Positions 16,342-24,704 of a DNA stretch of 64,000 nucleotides are shown here, piece after piece. The position numbers and the translations under genes were made by a program. Within the stretch, counting starts at the first letter, position 1; every line of letters begins with the position of its first letter. Where the stretch lies: contig DASYBM010000004.1 in NCBI GenBank assembly GCA_036500765.1, forward strand, positions 124,001 to 188,000. The letters run 5' to 3'. Below the pieces are notes generated by a model. It was given only the letters and a program-made list of their open reading frames with translations. It was not told the DNA's origin and made no database searches. This DNA comes from Candidatus Sulfotelmatobacter sp. (GTDB lineage: Bacteria > Acidobacteriota > Terriglobia > Terriglobales > Acidobacteriaceae).

Positions 16342-16401
16342 AGCGGGACCTCCCAAAGACCCTGTCATCCCGGCCACAACATTGGGAGGGACCCGCTTTT
16401 T
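16342..16401. terminator. Bidirectional terminator-like hairpin between convergent genes
   Basis: AGCGGG-A-CCTCCCA (16342-16355) pairs with TGGGAGG-GA-CCCGCT (16383-16397) and is followed by a run of T on the plus strand. The loop carries a TGTCATCCCG word of a dispersed repeat family. It separates the cysteine hydrolase gene from the small lipoprotein gene facing it. Confidence 0.6.
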
Positions 16402-16409
16402 ACCTGCGC

Positions 16410-16688
16410 TTAATGACGATCGTGGTCCCCGTGATTGTGGCGCCAGGTGAAGTATTCTTTCTGCTCTTCAGGACGCAGTTTGCGGAAGTCGCGATTTGGA
16501 TCGCGATGATACTCATTGGCCCAACGGTGGTAGTAACCAATCTCCTCGTCGTTCCACACGTGATAATCGGTGTAGTAAGGATCGTAAACGCGGTAGGAGT
16601 GGTGCTCGGCGCATCCGATGCCTGCCAGGGACGACGCCAGTGCGGCGGCCAGCAACAGCGAACGAAATGGGTGGGAACCACGGCTCAT
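16410..16688 (-). CDS. Small Tyr/His-rich lipoprotein
   Basis: 92 residues. The signal FRSLLLAAALASSLAGIGC ends in a lipobox (LAGIGC), so the protein should be lipidated. The mature part is rich in Tyr, His, Asp and Trp (HHSYRVYDPYYTDYHVWND) and ends HNHGDHDRH, a plausible metal-binding surface. AAGGAG precedes the ATG at 16688. No function is recognised. A longer in-frame ORF to 16748 lacks a ribosome binding site. Confidence 0.65.
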   Translation of the reverse strand: MSRGSHPFRSLLLAAALASSLAGIGCAEHHSYRVYDPYYTDYHVWNDEEIGYYHRWANEYHRDPNRDFRKLRPEEQKEYFTWRHNHGDHDRH

Positions 16689-16915
16689 GTTTTTCTCCTT
16701 CGAAATAAGAAAACACCTCTCGACCTCGTTAGTTGCTGAAAAAGGCATAAGCGGTTTCAGTCAGAACTAATAATGCGACCGGCAAGCTGTCGGCCGCCGT
16801 CGGGTTCACCTTACTTTTGGCTTTTGACGTTTTCTTGCGAACACGTTTTCTTTTTCTTTCGATTACTTTTCAACCGGGTCGGTCTGTAATAGACTGAGCG
16901 CAAGGAGATTCCTAC

Positions 16916-18139
16916 TTGGCCGATCCGTTGTGTGCGCTGCTGGAGTTGCCGCCGCAGGAAAGAAACGAGCGAGGTCTGGAGCATACCCCGCGCGAAATCC
17001 GGCAGCAGCCGGCGACCTGGAGCCAGACCTACGAGCGCTGCGGGAGCCAACGCGACCCGCTGAACAACATGTTGCGCCGCGCCGGGATCGGGCGCGGCAG
17101 CACTTCTTCGCCCACCGTTTATCTGGTGGGAGCGGGAACGTCCGACTATACCGGACGCGCTCTCGCGCCGTTGCTGCGTCGCCGCTGGGGGTGCGACGTT
17201 TGGACGATTCCCAGCACGACCCTGCTCACCGACTTCGAGGAGTTTCATCATCCGGGCAAGGAGTATCTGTGGATTTCGTTTTCCCGCTCCGGAGAAAGTC
17301 CGGAAGGTGTGGCGCTGCTACAGCAGGCACTTGAGCGGCATCGCGAGATCCGGCACCTGGTGATAACCTGCAACCAGCGGGGGCCGATGGCGCAGTTATG
17401 TTCGAGCCATACCGACCGGGCTTTCGCACTGGTGCTCGACGATGCCGTGAACGACCGCGGGCTCGCCATGACCAGTTCGTTCAGCAACATGCTCCTGGCA
17501 GGACAGTGTGTGGCGCATCTCGAAGAGTTTGCGCAGTTCGGCGATGTGGTAGCGCAAATGAGCGAGACCGGCGGGAAGTTTTTGTCCGTGGCGGCGGAAG
17601 CCGCGGCGGCCATTGCGATGCTCGGTTGCACGCGCGCCTGTTTTGTAGGCACGGGCGTTCTGCGGGCCGTGGCGGACGAATCCGCCTTGAAAGTCGTCGA
17701 GCTCACCGCAGGCAGACTTACGACCCTCGCAGAGACGCCACTGGGATTGCGCCATGGGCCGCTTTCGAGCGTCGATGAAAATACTCTCTTTGTGGCTTTC
17801 TTATCGAGCGAAGCGCGCCGGCGCGGCTACGAGCTCGACCTGCTGCGCGAGATTAATCGCAAGCGTCTGGGGAGAGTGCGGGCCGTCATCACGGCGTGGG
17901 CCGATAACGACGTGTCGGCGCTGGCGGATTATAGTTTGTCGTTGAACGCTGCGACGAAGAATGCCGCGACGAACAACGGCGCCGCCGATTTTCCCGATCA
18001 ATATCGTCCCGTACTGGATGTTATGTTCGGGCAGACGATTGGCCTGTTCGCATCCATGCAATGCGGCCTGAAACCGGACCAGCCGAGTCCGAACGGGGTG
18101 ATCACCCGCGTAGTCCAGCCCATCAAGCTGTATTCCTGA
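16916..18139 (+). CDS. Tandem SIS-domain sugar-phosphate isomerase/deaminase (AgaS-like)
   Basis: 407 residues with two SIS domains. The first holds YLVGAGTSDYTGRAL and ISFSRSGESPEGVALL; the second holds ACFVGTGVLRAVADESALK and ETPLGLRHGPLSSV. This layout matches AgaS-type galactosamine-6-phosphate deaminase/isomerases and GlmS isomerase halves; the catalytic specificity cannot be fixed here. The start is TTG with AAGGAG upstream. It stands alone and converges on the PilT-like gene. Confidence 0.85.
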   Translation: MADPLCALLELPPQERNERGLEHTPREIRQQPATWSQTYERCGSQRDPLNNMLRRAGIGRGSTSSPTVYLVGAGTSDYTGRALAPLLRRRWGCDVWTIPSTTLLTDFEEFHHPGKEYLWISFSRSGESPEGVALLQQALERHREIRHLVITCNQRGPMAQLCSSHTDRAFALVLDDAVNDRGLAMTSSFSNMLLAGQCVAHLEEFAQFGDVVAQMSETGGKFLSVAAEAAAAIAMLGCTRACFVGTGVLRAVADESALKVVELTAGRLTTLAETPLGLRHGPLSSVDENTLFVAFLSSEARRRGYELDLLREINRKRLGRVRAVITAWADNDVSALADYSLSLNAATKNAATNNGAADFPDQYRPVLDVMFGQTIGLFASMQCGLKPDQPSPNGVITRVVQPIKLYS

Positions 18140-18230
18140 TTCCACCGGCAAGATTCACCACAACCAGGATTCACTACAAGAAGGAGCGGCAGAGCCACCG
18201 ACGCGGGCGGCGGCTGTGCTTCCACGGCCG

Positions 18231-19391
18231 CTAAGCTTTCGTTGGGACATCGGCCATGTCGGCCAGCGCCAGGCGCAGGTTCCCCGGATTCGTGGCGTAG
18301 GCGAGTCCGGTATCCAGGTCGACGACGCCCGCCCGGACAAGTTTGTCGATCTCGCCATCGAAGTGCTGCATGCCGTCCTCCGCTCCGTCTTCCATGGCTT
18401 CGAGCAGTGTCTTTCCGCCCTGTTCGCCTTTCTCGACATACTCGCGAGTGCGGAGCGTGGATTTCAGGATTTCCACCATGGCGATGCGCCCGCTTCCATC
18501 CTTGCGCGGTATCAGGCGCTGCGAAACGACGGCGCGAAAGCTCTTCGACAACCGGTTGCGAATGGTGTGTTGTTCTGCCATCGGAAAGACTCCCACAATT
18601 CGTTCGACAGTTTTCGAGGCGTCTATCGTGTGGAGGGTAGAGAGCACCAGGTGGCCCGTCTCGGCCGCCTCCAGCGCGATTTCGATGGTTTCCTTATCCC
18701 GCATTTCACCCACCAGGATGACTTTCGGCGCTTGCCGCAGCGCGGCTCGCAGCGCCAGCGCAAAGCTTGGCGTGTCGCTGTGCAGTTCCCGCTGGTGAAT
18801 GATCGAGCGCTTGTGCTTGTGCATGAACTCGATCGGGTCTTCGATCGTAAGAATGTGATAAGCGTGCGTCTCATTGATGCGGTCGACCAGCGCGGCGAGG
18901 GTCGAGGATTTTCCCGATCCGGTGGGTCCAGTCACCAGAACGACACCATTTTTAAGGGCGGCCAGATCTGCGAGTTGAGGCGGCAAGTGCAGTTCGTCGA
19001 AGGTGGGAATGTGCTGCGGTATTACGCGCATCACTATCGCATGCGTCCCGCGTTGTTGAAACACGTTGACCCGAAAACGGGAATGGCCGGGCAGACGATA
19101 TGAGATGTCGCATGAGCCTAGAGTTTGCAAGGCGTCGGTGGCCTGTTTGTTGCCGTTGATTAGCTCGTAAGCGATCCGGCTGGTGTCTTCCGCAGTTAAC
19201 GGTCCGGTCCCAGAGATTTTCACCGGAACCAATTTGCCGGAGAGTTCCACCATAGGAAAGCTGCCCGGTGACATGATCAAGTCGCTGACCTTGCCGGGTA
19301 CCTTCAGCATGGCGTGCAGCAGCGCAGGCGCGGGGATGGGCTTGGCTTGAGACGCAACAGGCGCTGGGGCAGTTTTTGCCGCGGTTTCCAT
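18231..19391 (-). CDS. pilT: PilT-like type IV pilus retraction ATPase
   Basis: 386 residues. It powers depolymerisation of type IV pili or a related secretion machine at the inner membrane. An N-terminal PAS-like domain is followed by the RecA-like core with Walker A VTGPTGSGKSSTLAAL, Asp box ILTIEDPIEFMH, Walker B KVILVGEMRDKETIEIAL and His box HLVLSTLHTIDASKTVERI. The ATG at 19391 has AAAGGA upstream. An in-frame TTG at 19571 would add about 60 disordered residues and is less likely. No other pilus genes are nearby. Confidence 0.87.
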   Translation of the reverse strand: METAAKTAPAPVASQAKPIPAPALLHAMLKVPGKVSDLIMSPGSFPMVELSGKLVPVKISGTGPLTAEDTSRIAYELINGNKQATDALQTLGSCDISYRLPGHSRFRVNVFQQRGTHAIVMRVIPQHIPTFDELHLPPQLADLAALKNGVVLVTGPTGSGKSSTLAALVDRINETHAYHILTIEDPIEFMHKHKRSIIHQRELHSDTPSFALALRAALRQAPKVILVGEMRDKETIEIALEAAETGHLVLSTLHTIDASKTVERIVGVFPMAEQHTIRNRLSKSFRAVVSQRLIPRKDGSGRIAMVEILKSTLRTREYVEKGEQGGKTLLEAMEDGAEDGMQHFDGEIDKLVRAGVVDLDTGLAYATNPGNLRLALADMADVPTKA

Positions 19392-19856
19392 TCCAAGATC
19401 CTTTTCGAAGGTTAGGTAAGATTGCAGTTGCGCGTCCGGTGGTCGGGGCGCGGTCCGCGCGGTCTTAACAGCCTCTCCCGAAACCGGTGCCGCTGTCACG
19501 TTACGTTGGAACGCGACCTCAAGGAGGAGACGTTGATCTGCCGCACTTAGTGTGCATTTGGCGTGAACCAATCAGGGCAACCCTAAACCGCGCGGTAGTC
19601 GTGAGATGCTAATACTTTTCGCGGCACCCCGGAGTTCGAGCTGATTGATCACCCGCTTAGTGCAGGCGATCAAGCTATGCTCCTAGCAGTTATCGATCAT
19701 AGCCACATTGCAAAAATCTACAAATCTCATACGTCTCTTGACGTAATCTCGATTATCATACGGCTGAACAAATTGATGGTCCCGTGGGATGTATCCGGGA
19801 TTACTGTTATCCATTCCCGAGTATTCGACGATACATCTCCCGCGCGTGGAGGAATT
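19392..19856. other. Spacer between pilT-like gene and lipoprotein gene
   Basis: The 465 bases contain an in-frame upstream extension of the pilT-like ORF (to 19571) and the leader of the lipoprotein gene, which is AT-richer than its surroundings (around 19690-19770) and probably holds divergent promoters. A TTGACG occurs at 19738 but lacks a well-placed -10. No RNA gene or riboswitch is recognised. Confidence 0.4.
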
Positions 19857-21500
19857 ATGAAGTCTGCCACTTCGTTCTCCCGTTCCTTGCTTCGTCCCTA
19901 TCCAACATCTACTTTTTTGGTTGTAACTGCTGTAATCGCGATCGTCGTAACGACGGGTTGCGGCTCGGCGGGAACATCTTCTTCTGGCACAGGTCCGAAG
20001 TTAAGTGGCAACACCACCGTGACGGTGCTGCTGTCGAGCACAGCGAACGATCAGCTGTCGCAGTTCGACCTTGACATCCAGGGCCTTACTTTGACCAGCC
20101 AGTCCGGGACGTCGGCCACCGTGCTGGCGGGCGACTGGCAGACGGAATTTATCCATGAGAATGGTGGTATCGAGCCGGTGACGACGGTGACGGTTCCTCA
20201 GGGGATTTATACGGCCGCGACAGCGACCATTGGAGCCTCCGGCTTTACCTGCGTGACGGTCATGCCTGCGCAATCTGATTCGCCCGGCAGCCTCGATACC
20301 AGCACTTATGCGTACGGGTATACTCCAACTGCTAACGTGACGGTTAACCTGCCTTCGCCGATCACTATCACGGGCGATAGCATGGGGCTTCAACTGAATT
20401 TACAGGTATTGCAGTCGGCAAGCTACCCCAGCACCTGCTATCCCACGGACTTCGCGCCGTTTTCGATTACACCGACCTTCAATCTCACTCCGGTAACGTT
20501 TGCCGCGGTACCGACGAGCCCGGCAAACGGCAAGGTTTACGAACTCGAAGGTCAGGTCAGTGCGCTGGGCTCCGACGCGAGCAGCTTTACTTTGACATTA
20601 GCCGAGACGCCCACACCGCAAAGAACACTGTCAGTGAATTCCAACAGCAACACTGTGTACCAGGGAATCGGAAACTTTTCCGCGCTTCAAGTGGGTACCT
20701 TCATCGACATGGACGGCGCAATCCAACCGGATGGATCTGTGCTGGCCACGCGCGTGGGCAGCTACGATCCAGTGGCTCTGAATGAAATGATCGGTCCGCT
20801 CGTGCAGCTTCCCGCTTCAGAGCAGACCCTCTACAGTTTTCCGTTCGGGCAGCAAGGGCAAACCTATTCCGTCCAAGGACAGGATTTGGGGGTTTACTCG
20901 TACTCCGACAGCACCTCATTTCAAATTTCCAGTCAGATGAACAATTTGAGCAGTCTGCCATTTGTGGCGAGCTTTAACAGTTCAAATATGGTTACGGGGC
21001 AGAACGTGGCCATATTTTCGCAGGCCATAACCGACTATTACGGGGGCCAATATACTGCCGCAACCACAATGACGCTCTTGCCGCAGACGATCAATGGGAC
21101 TGTCCTGCTGTCGGCGCCGAGCGGCAGTTTTACCGACTATGCCGTGTCGCTTGCATCGTACGATCTGTTCCCCATCCTGGCGGAACAACCGGGGCAGACT
21201 GTGCGGTTGAACGATCCCGGCACGGTGGAAGTCTACGTTGATGGCAACACTCAAATGCTGAACGCGCAAGCGCTCGCCCCAGGGAATTCGCTGCGGTTTT
21301 ATGGACTTGTCTTCAACGACGGTGGCACGTTGCGTATGGATTGCGCGCAGGTGAATGACGGAGTGCCATTCACGACTCAATCAGGTTCGAATGGTCAATT
21401 TTCGAATGGTCAATTAAAGTCCGGGCAGACACGAACAGTCGAGCGCCCAAGCCTGGGCGGAACGCCGCGAGTGATTTCGACGACTACGCAGTCTCATTAG
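19857..21500 (+). CDS. Exported lipoprotein with DUF4382/DUF5666-like repeats
   Basis: 547 residues from an ATG preceded by GGAGGAATT. The signal ends in a lipobox (VTTGC) followed by a Ser/Gly-rich tether. The N-terminal half has a DUF4382-like beta domain (TVTVLLSSTANDQLSQFDL). The C-terminal half has DUF5666-like strands (YELEGQVSALGSDASSFTL). The role is unknown; such proteins are surface or periplasmic. The tail GSNGQFSNGQLKSGQ is encoded by a tandem word TTCGAATGGTCAA and looks repeat-derived. It abuts the mutase gene tail to tail, with no spacer. Confidence 0.78.
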   Translation: MKSATSFSRSLLRPYPTSTFLVVTAVIAIVVTTGCGSAGTSSSGTGPKLSGNTTVTVLLSSTANDQLSQFDLDIQGLTLTSQSGTSATVLAGDWQTEFIHENGGIEPVTTVTVPQGIYTAATATIGASGFTCVTVMPAQSDSPGSLDTSTYAYGYTPTANVTVNLPSPITITGDSMGLQLNLQVLQSASYPSTCYPTDFAPFSITPTFNLTPVTFAAVPTSPANGKVYELEGQVSALGSDASSFTLTLAETPTPQRTLSVNSNSNTVYQGIGNFSALQVGTFIDMDGAIQPDGSVLATRVGSYDPVALNEMIGPLVQLPASEQTLYSFPFGQQGQTYSVQGQDLGVYSYSDSTSFQISSQMNNLSSLPFVASFNSSNMVTGQNVAIFSQAITDYYGGQYTAATTMTLLPQTINGTVLLSAPSGSFTDYAVSLASYDLFPILAEQPGQTVRLNDPGTVEVYVDGNTQMLNAQALAPGNSLRFYGLVFNDGGTLRMDCAQVNDGVPFTTQSGSNGQFSNGQLKSGQTRTVERPSLGGTPRVISTTTQSH

Positions 21501-23297
21501 TTAAGTGATGCTGATTTCTGTGTACGTGCCATACACTTGCCGCAAGGCTTCGCAGATTTCGCCGACCGTGGCGTAAGCGCGGACGGCGTCCACGATAAAG
21601 GGCATAGTGTTGGCTGAGGAGACGTTGCCATTAGTTCCGGCCTTCGGTTCTTTGCCGGCGGCTTTTTTCAGGGCATCGAGCGTGCGGCGGACTTCGTCAT
21701 TCGATCGCCTGGCGCGCAGGGTATTCAACTTTGCCGATTGCTGCCGCGCCACGCTCTCATCAATGTAGAGAATATTCGGCGACTCTTCTTCAATGACAAA
21801 CTCATTGGCGCCGACAATCACTTTCTCGCGGGCCTCGACCGCGCGCTGGTACTGGTACGACGCTTCGGCGATCTCTTTCTGGGGATAGCCCCGCTCGATG
21901 GCCTTGACCATACCGCCCATCGCGTCCATCTTGCTGAAATAATCGAATGCGCCGTTTTCCATTTGCAGGGTTAAGTTTTCTAAGAAATACGATCCGCCGA
22001 GCGGATCGACCGTTTGGGTTACCCCCGATTCGTAGGCAATGATTTGCTGCGTACGCAGCGCGATGCGCGCGGCCTCTTCGGTGGGGAGTGCAAGTGCTTC
22101 ATCGTAAGAATCGGTATGCAGCGATTGCGTGCCGCCGAGCACTGCGGCCAGAGCCTGGATCGCGACGCGGGCGATGTTGTTCCTCGGTTGCTGCGCCGGC
22201 AGCGACACGCCTGCGGTCTGCGTGTGAAAGCGCATCAGCCAGGTGCGCTGGTTCTTCGCGCCGAATCGCTCTTTCATCACGCGATACCAGATTTTGCGGG
22301 CCGCGCGGTACTTGGCGATCTCTTCAAAAAAATCGTTATGCGCGTTGAAAAAAAAGCTCAGGCGGGGACCGAATTCGTCGACGTCGAGGCCGCGCCGGCG
22401 CGCCCACTCTACATATTCCACGCCGTCATACAAAGTGAAAGCCAATTCCTGGAGCGCCGTTGAACCGGCCTCGCGAATGTGATATCCGCTGATTGAAATT
22501 GTGTTGAATCGCGGAGTGAACTTGGAGCCGAACTCGAACGTATCAATGACCAGCCGCATCGACGGCGCCGGCGGATAGATATACTCCTTCTGCGCAATGT
22601 ATTCTTTAAGAATGTCGTTCTGAATGGTGCCAGAAATCTTTTTCCAGTCGGCTCCCTGCTTTTCCGCCACCACCAGATACATTGCCCACAGCACGGACGC
22701 AGGCGAGTTGATGGTCATCGAGACAGTGGTCTTCTCGAGATCGATGCCACTAAAAAGAATTTCCATGTCTTCCAGCGAATCGATGGCCACGCCGCACTTG
22801 CCGACTTCGCCTTCGCTCGCCGCATGATCGGAGTCGTAGCCCATCAGCGTCGGCAAGTCGAACGCGACGGAGAGTCCGCTGCCGCCATGCTCGAGCAAAT
22901 ATTTGTAGCGCTGATTGGTTTCTTCGGGCGACGCGAAGCCGGAAAACTGCCGCATGGTGAAAAGCTTGCCGCGATACCCGGTAGCGTGAATGCCGCGCGT
23001 ATAGGGCGATTGGCCGGGATAGCCAAGATAAGTTTCTTCGCTCCAATTTTCCGGCAGATCGGCCTGTGTGTAGAGTCTGCGAATGGGAAGACCGGAAATC
23101 GTTGTAAAGCGGGCGCGGCCGTGCTCGTCGAGATTCGTGCCCGTAGGCGCGCCGATCGGCCGCTCCGGAGTTTTTTCGAGCGTCGGCGCGAGAGTTTTCT
23201 CCGCCCACTGCTTTTCGCCATCGGAAGGATGGCGGTTCTCAAAAACATCGGCGATCGGGCGCTCGGCGACTTGCGGTTTCAGCGGCTTCTTTTCCAT
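21501..23297 (-). CDS. Methylmalonyl-CoA mutase catalytic subunit (large chain without B12 domain)
   Basis: 598 residues covering the TIM-barrel CoA-binding part of acyl-CoA mutases: [67 protein letters not shown] and [10 protein letters not shown]. The cobalamin domain (DxHxxG) is absent, so a separate B12 subunit encoded elsewhere must complete the enzyme, as in many archaea and Acidobacteria. It interconverts methylmalonyl-CoA and succinyl-CoA or acts on a related acyl-CoA. The adenosylcobalamin is carried by the partner. Monocistronic here. Confidence 0.94.
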   Translation of the reverse strand: MEKKPLKPQVAERPIADVFENRHPSDGEKQWAEKTLAPTLEKTPERPIGAPTGTNLDEHGRARFTTISGLPIRRLYTQADLPENWSEETYLGYPGQSPYTRGIHATGYRGKLFTMRQFSGFASPEETNQRYKYLLEHGGSGLSVAFDLPTLMGYDSDHAASEGEVGKCGVAIDSLEDMEILFSGIDLEKTTVSMTINSPASVLWAMYLVVAEKQGADWKKISGTIQNDILKEYIAQKEYIYPPAPSMRLVIDTFEFGSKFTPRFNTISISGYHIREAGSTALQELAFTLYDGVEYVEWARRRGLDVDEFGPRLSFFFNAHNDFFEEIAKYRAARKIWYRVMKERFGAKNQRTWLMRFHTQTAGVSLPAQQPRNNIARVAIQALAAVLGGTQSLHTDSYDEALALPTEEAARIALRTQQIIAYESGVTQTVDPLGGSYFLENLTLQMENGAFDYFSKMDAMGGMVKAIERGYPQKEIAEASYQYQRAVEAREKVIVGANEFVIEEESPNILYIDESVARQQSAKLNTLRARRSNDEVRRTLDALKKAAGKEPKAGTNGNVSSANTMPFIVDAVRAYATVGEICEALRQVYGTYTEISIT

Positions 23298-23604
23298 GCG
23301 GACCCCAGTGCTCTGATTCGATGATAGGGAAGTGAGAGCGGCGGAGCAAGGCGGGAGCGTGCGGTTAAAACGACCGGTCGGTCAGGGTCCGCTAGAGAAG
23401 GATCCGCGTACTCACGATCGCAAGCTCACAGAAGATACAATGTCATCCTGAACCCGGCGCAAGCCGGGTGAAGGACCGTACGACGGCCCGCAGCATTGAT
23501 GCAGTTTGGAAGGATTGCGTTGATGCGGGCAGCGTAAACGCGCTTGTAAACCGCACCACAAGCGCCAACTGCCGTAAGGTCTCTCGCGCCGGCTGCGCCG
23601 CCGC
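23298..23604. other. Spacer filled by a dispersed repeat element
   Basis: Between the mutase start and the glycosyltransferase stop there is no gene. Most of the spacer is occupied by the inverted-end element described at 23441-23615. The remaining 140 bp next to the mutase should hold its promoter. Confidence 0.5.
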
Positions 23605-23615
23605 TCAGGATGACA
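23441..23615. repeat. 175-bp element with 11-bp perfect inverted ends (TGTCATCCTGA)
   Basis: The left end TGTCATCCTGA (23441-23451) and right end TCAGGATGACA (23605-23615) are exact reverse complements. Each is followed inward by a GC-rich hairpin (for example ACCCGGC-GCAA-GCCGGGT at 23452-23469). Related ends occur at 24593-24603 and 61292-61302. The right end overlaps the stop region of the glycosyltransferase gene. No transposase is encoded, so it is at most non-autonomous. Confidence 0.6.
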
Positions 23616-24432
23616 ATTTGTTTTGAGAGCGCGACAGCTCCCACGCCTTGGCATATTTCCACGAAACATAGACCGCGTGATAAAGATGCAGGAGCAGGCC
23701 CTCGCGGCCGTCGAGAAATCCGAGACGAAAAAAATAGTTGTAGACAAATGTCAGCAGCGGGCGCAGCACGATGTTGGTCACGCTGAACCGAACTTTGTCC
23801 TTGCCCTTCGCCGCGACCATCTCCGCGCCGAGCGATGAGTAGTGGTTCATGTGTTCGATGTAGTCGTAGAGCGTGGGGTAGGAGTGGTGGATGATCGCGA
23901 CGGACGAACCCACGTCGAATTCCTGAGACGGCGCAACTACGTCGCAACCAGGTTTAAGGCTGATATCCTCATGGACGGTGCGATCCTCGAAGCGACCAAG
24001 ACCCCGCCAAAACATACGCAACTTCACGTCCGGCCAAAAGCCACCGTGGCGAATCCAGCGACCGAGGAAGTAGTTCCGCCGGGCAAACCGCAGGCCCATT
24101 CCCGCATACCCTTTCCCCGGAGGTGGAAACAATATTAAGGGCAGCAACTTCCGCATTTCCTCGCTAATTTCCTCGTCTGCGTCGAGGCTCAGAATCCAAT
24201 CGCCGGTGGCTTTGTCGATGGCTGAATTCTTTTGCGCGGCGTAGCCTTTCCATTCCTCGATGAAGACTTTTGCGCCGAACGACTTTGCAATCTCTACGGT
24301 ACGGTCGGTTGAGCCCGAGTCGACGACGATGATTTCTCCTTTGCCGTCAGCGACCAGAGGCTTCACGCTGGCGAGCGTGCGAGCGAGGTTGGCTTCTTCG
24401 TTATAAGTGATGATGACGACCGAGAGGTTCAT
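23605..24432 (-). CDS. Family 2 glycosyltransferase (WaaE/KdtX-like)
   Basis: 275 residues with a GT-A fold: LSVVIITYNEEANLARTLAS at the N-terminus, then IIVVDSGSTDRTVEIAKSFG, the metal-binding DADEE (DWILSLDADEE) and the acceptor region WIRHGGFWPDVKLRMFWRG. It transfers a sugar from a nucleotide donor, most likely to lipopolysaccharide core or a surface glycan, at the inner face of the membrane. The last residues (LSRSQNKLSS) are encoded within the right end of the TGTCATCC element. No glycan cluster surrounds it. Confidence 0.88.
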   Translation of the reverse strand: MNLSVVIITYNEEANLARTLASVKPLVADGKGEIIVVDSGSTDRTVEIAKSFGAKVFIEEWKGYAAQKNSAIDKATGDWILSLDADEEISEEMRKLLPLILFPPPGKGYAGMGLRFARRNYFLGRWIRHGGFWPDVKLRMFWRGLGRFEDRTVHEDISLKPGCDVVAPSQEFDVGSSVAIIHHSYPTLYDYIEHMNHYSSLGAEMVAAKGKDKVRFSVTNIVLRPLLTFVYNYFFRLGFLDGREGLLLHLYHAVYVSWKYAKAWELSRSQNKLSS

Positions 24433-24537
24433 GCGTCCAACGCGGCAATAGTATGCAAGCTCTGGTTCGGACTCGGAATTGTCTCACACTGGATTGATTC
24501 GGGGACGTGGTTAAGAAGGCGCGGATGGTGTCTGCGA

Positions 24538-24603
24538 ACAGCAGGTCCCTCGACTGCGTCTTGCGATTGGTGAGGCCAATCGCAAGTCTACGCTCGGGAT
24601 GAC
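24538..24603. repeat. TGTCATCCCGA-family repeat with an 11-bp stem
   Basis: Read on the minus strand it runs TGTCATCCCGAGC, a hairpin, then CGAGGGACCTGC. The hairpin CTTGCGATTGG/CCAATCGCAAG (24560-24586, loop of five) is perfect. It belongs to the same dispersed family as 23441-23615 and 61150-61302 but has only one end. Confidence 0.6.
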
Positions 24604-24623
24604 AAGGGTACAAAAACTTCAGG

Positions 24624-24645
24624 AAGTGTTCCCGCGGGAACACTT
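24624..24645. terminator. Perfect 22-bp palindrome downstream of the TolC-family gene
   Basis: AAGTGTTCCCG and CGGGAACACTT are exact reverse complements without a loop base. On the minus strand it lies 60 bp after the TolC-family stop and is followed within a few bases by GTTTTTG, compatible with an intrinsic terminator. As a perfect two-fold site it could equally be an operator. Confidence 0.4.
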
Positions 24646-24704
24646 TTATGACAATGTTGTACGTACATTTACTGAATTGTAAGTACATGCTTGCCCGGTT
24701 CCTC

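Noticed and set aside
21501-23604. Cobalamin riboswitch upstream of the methylmalonyl-CoA mutase gene
   Set aside because: The mutase is B12-dependent, but its upstream region shows only a dispersed repeat and no B12-box-like sequence.
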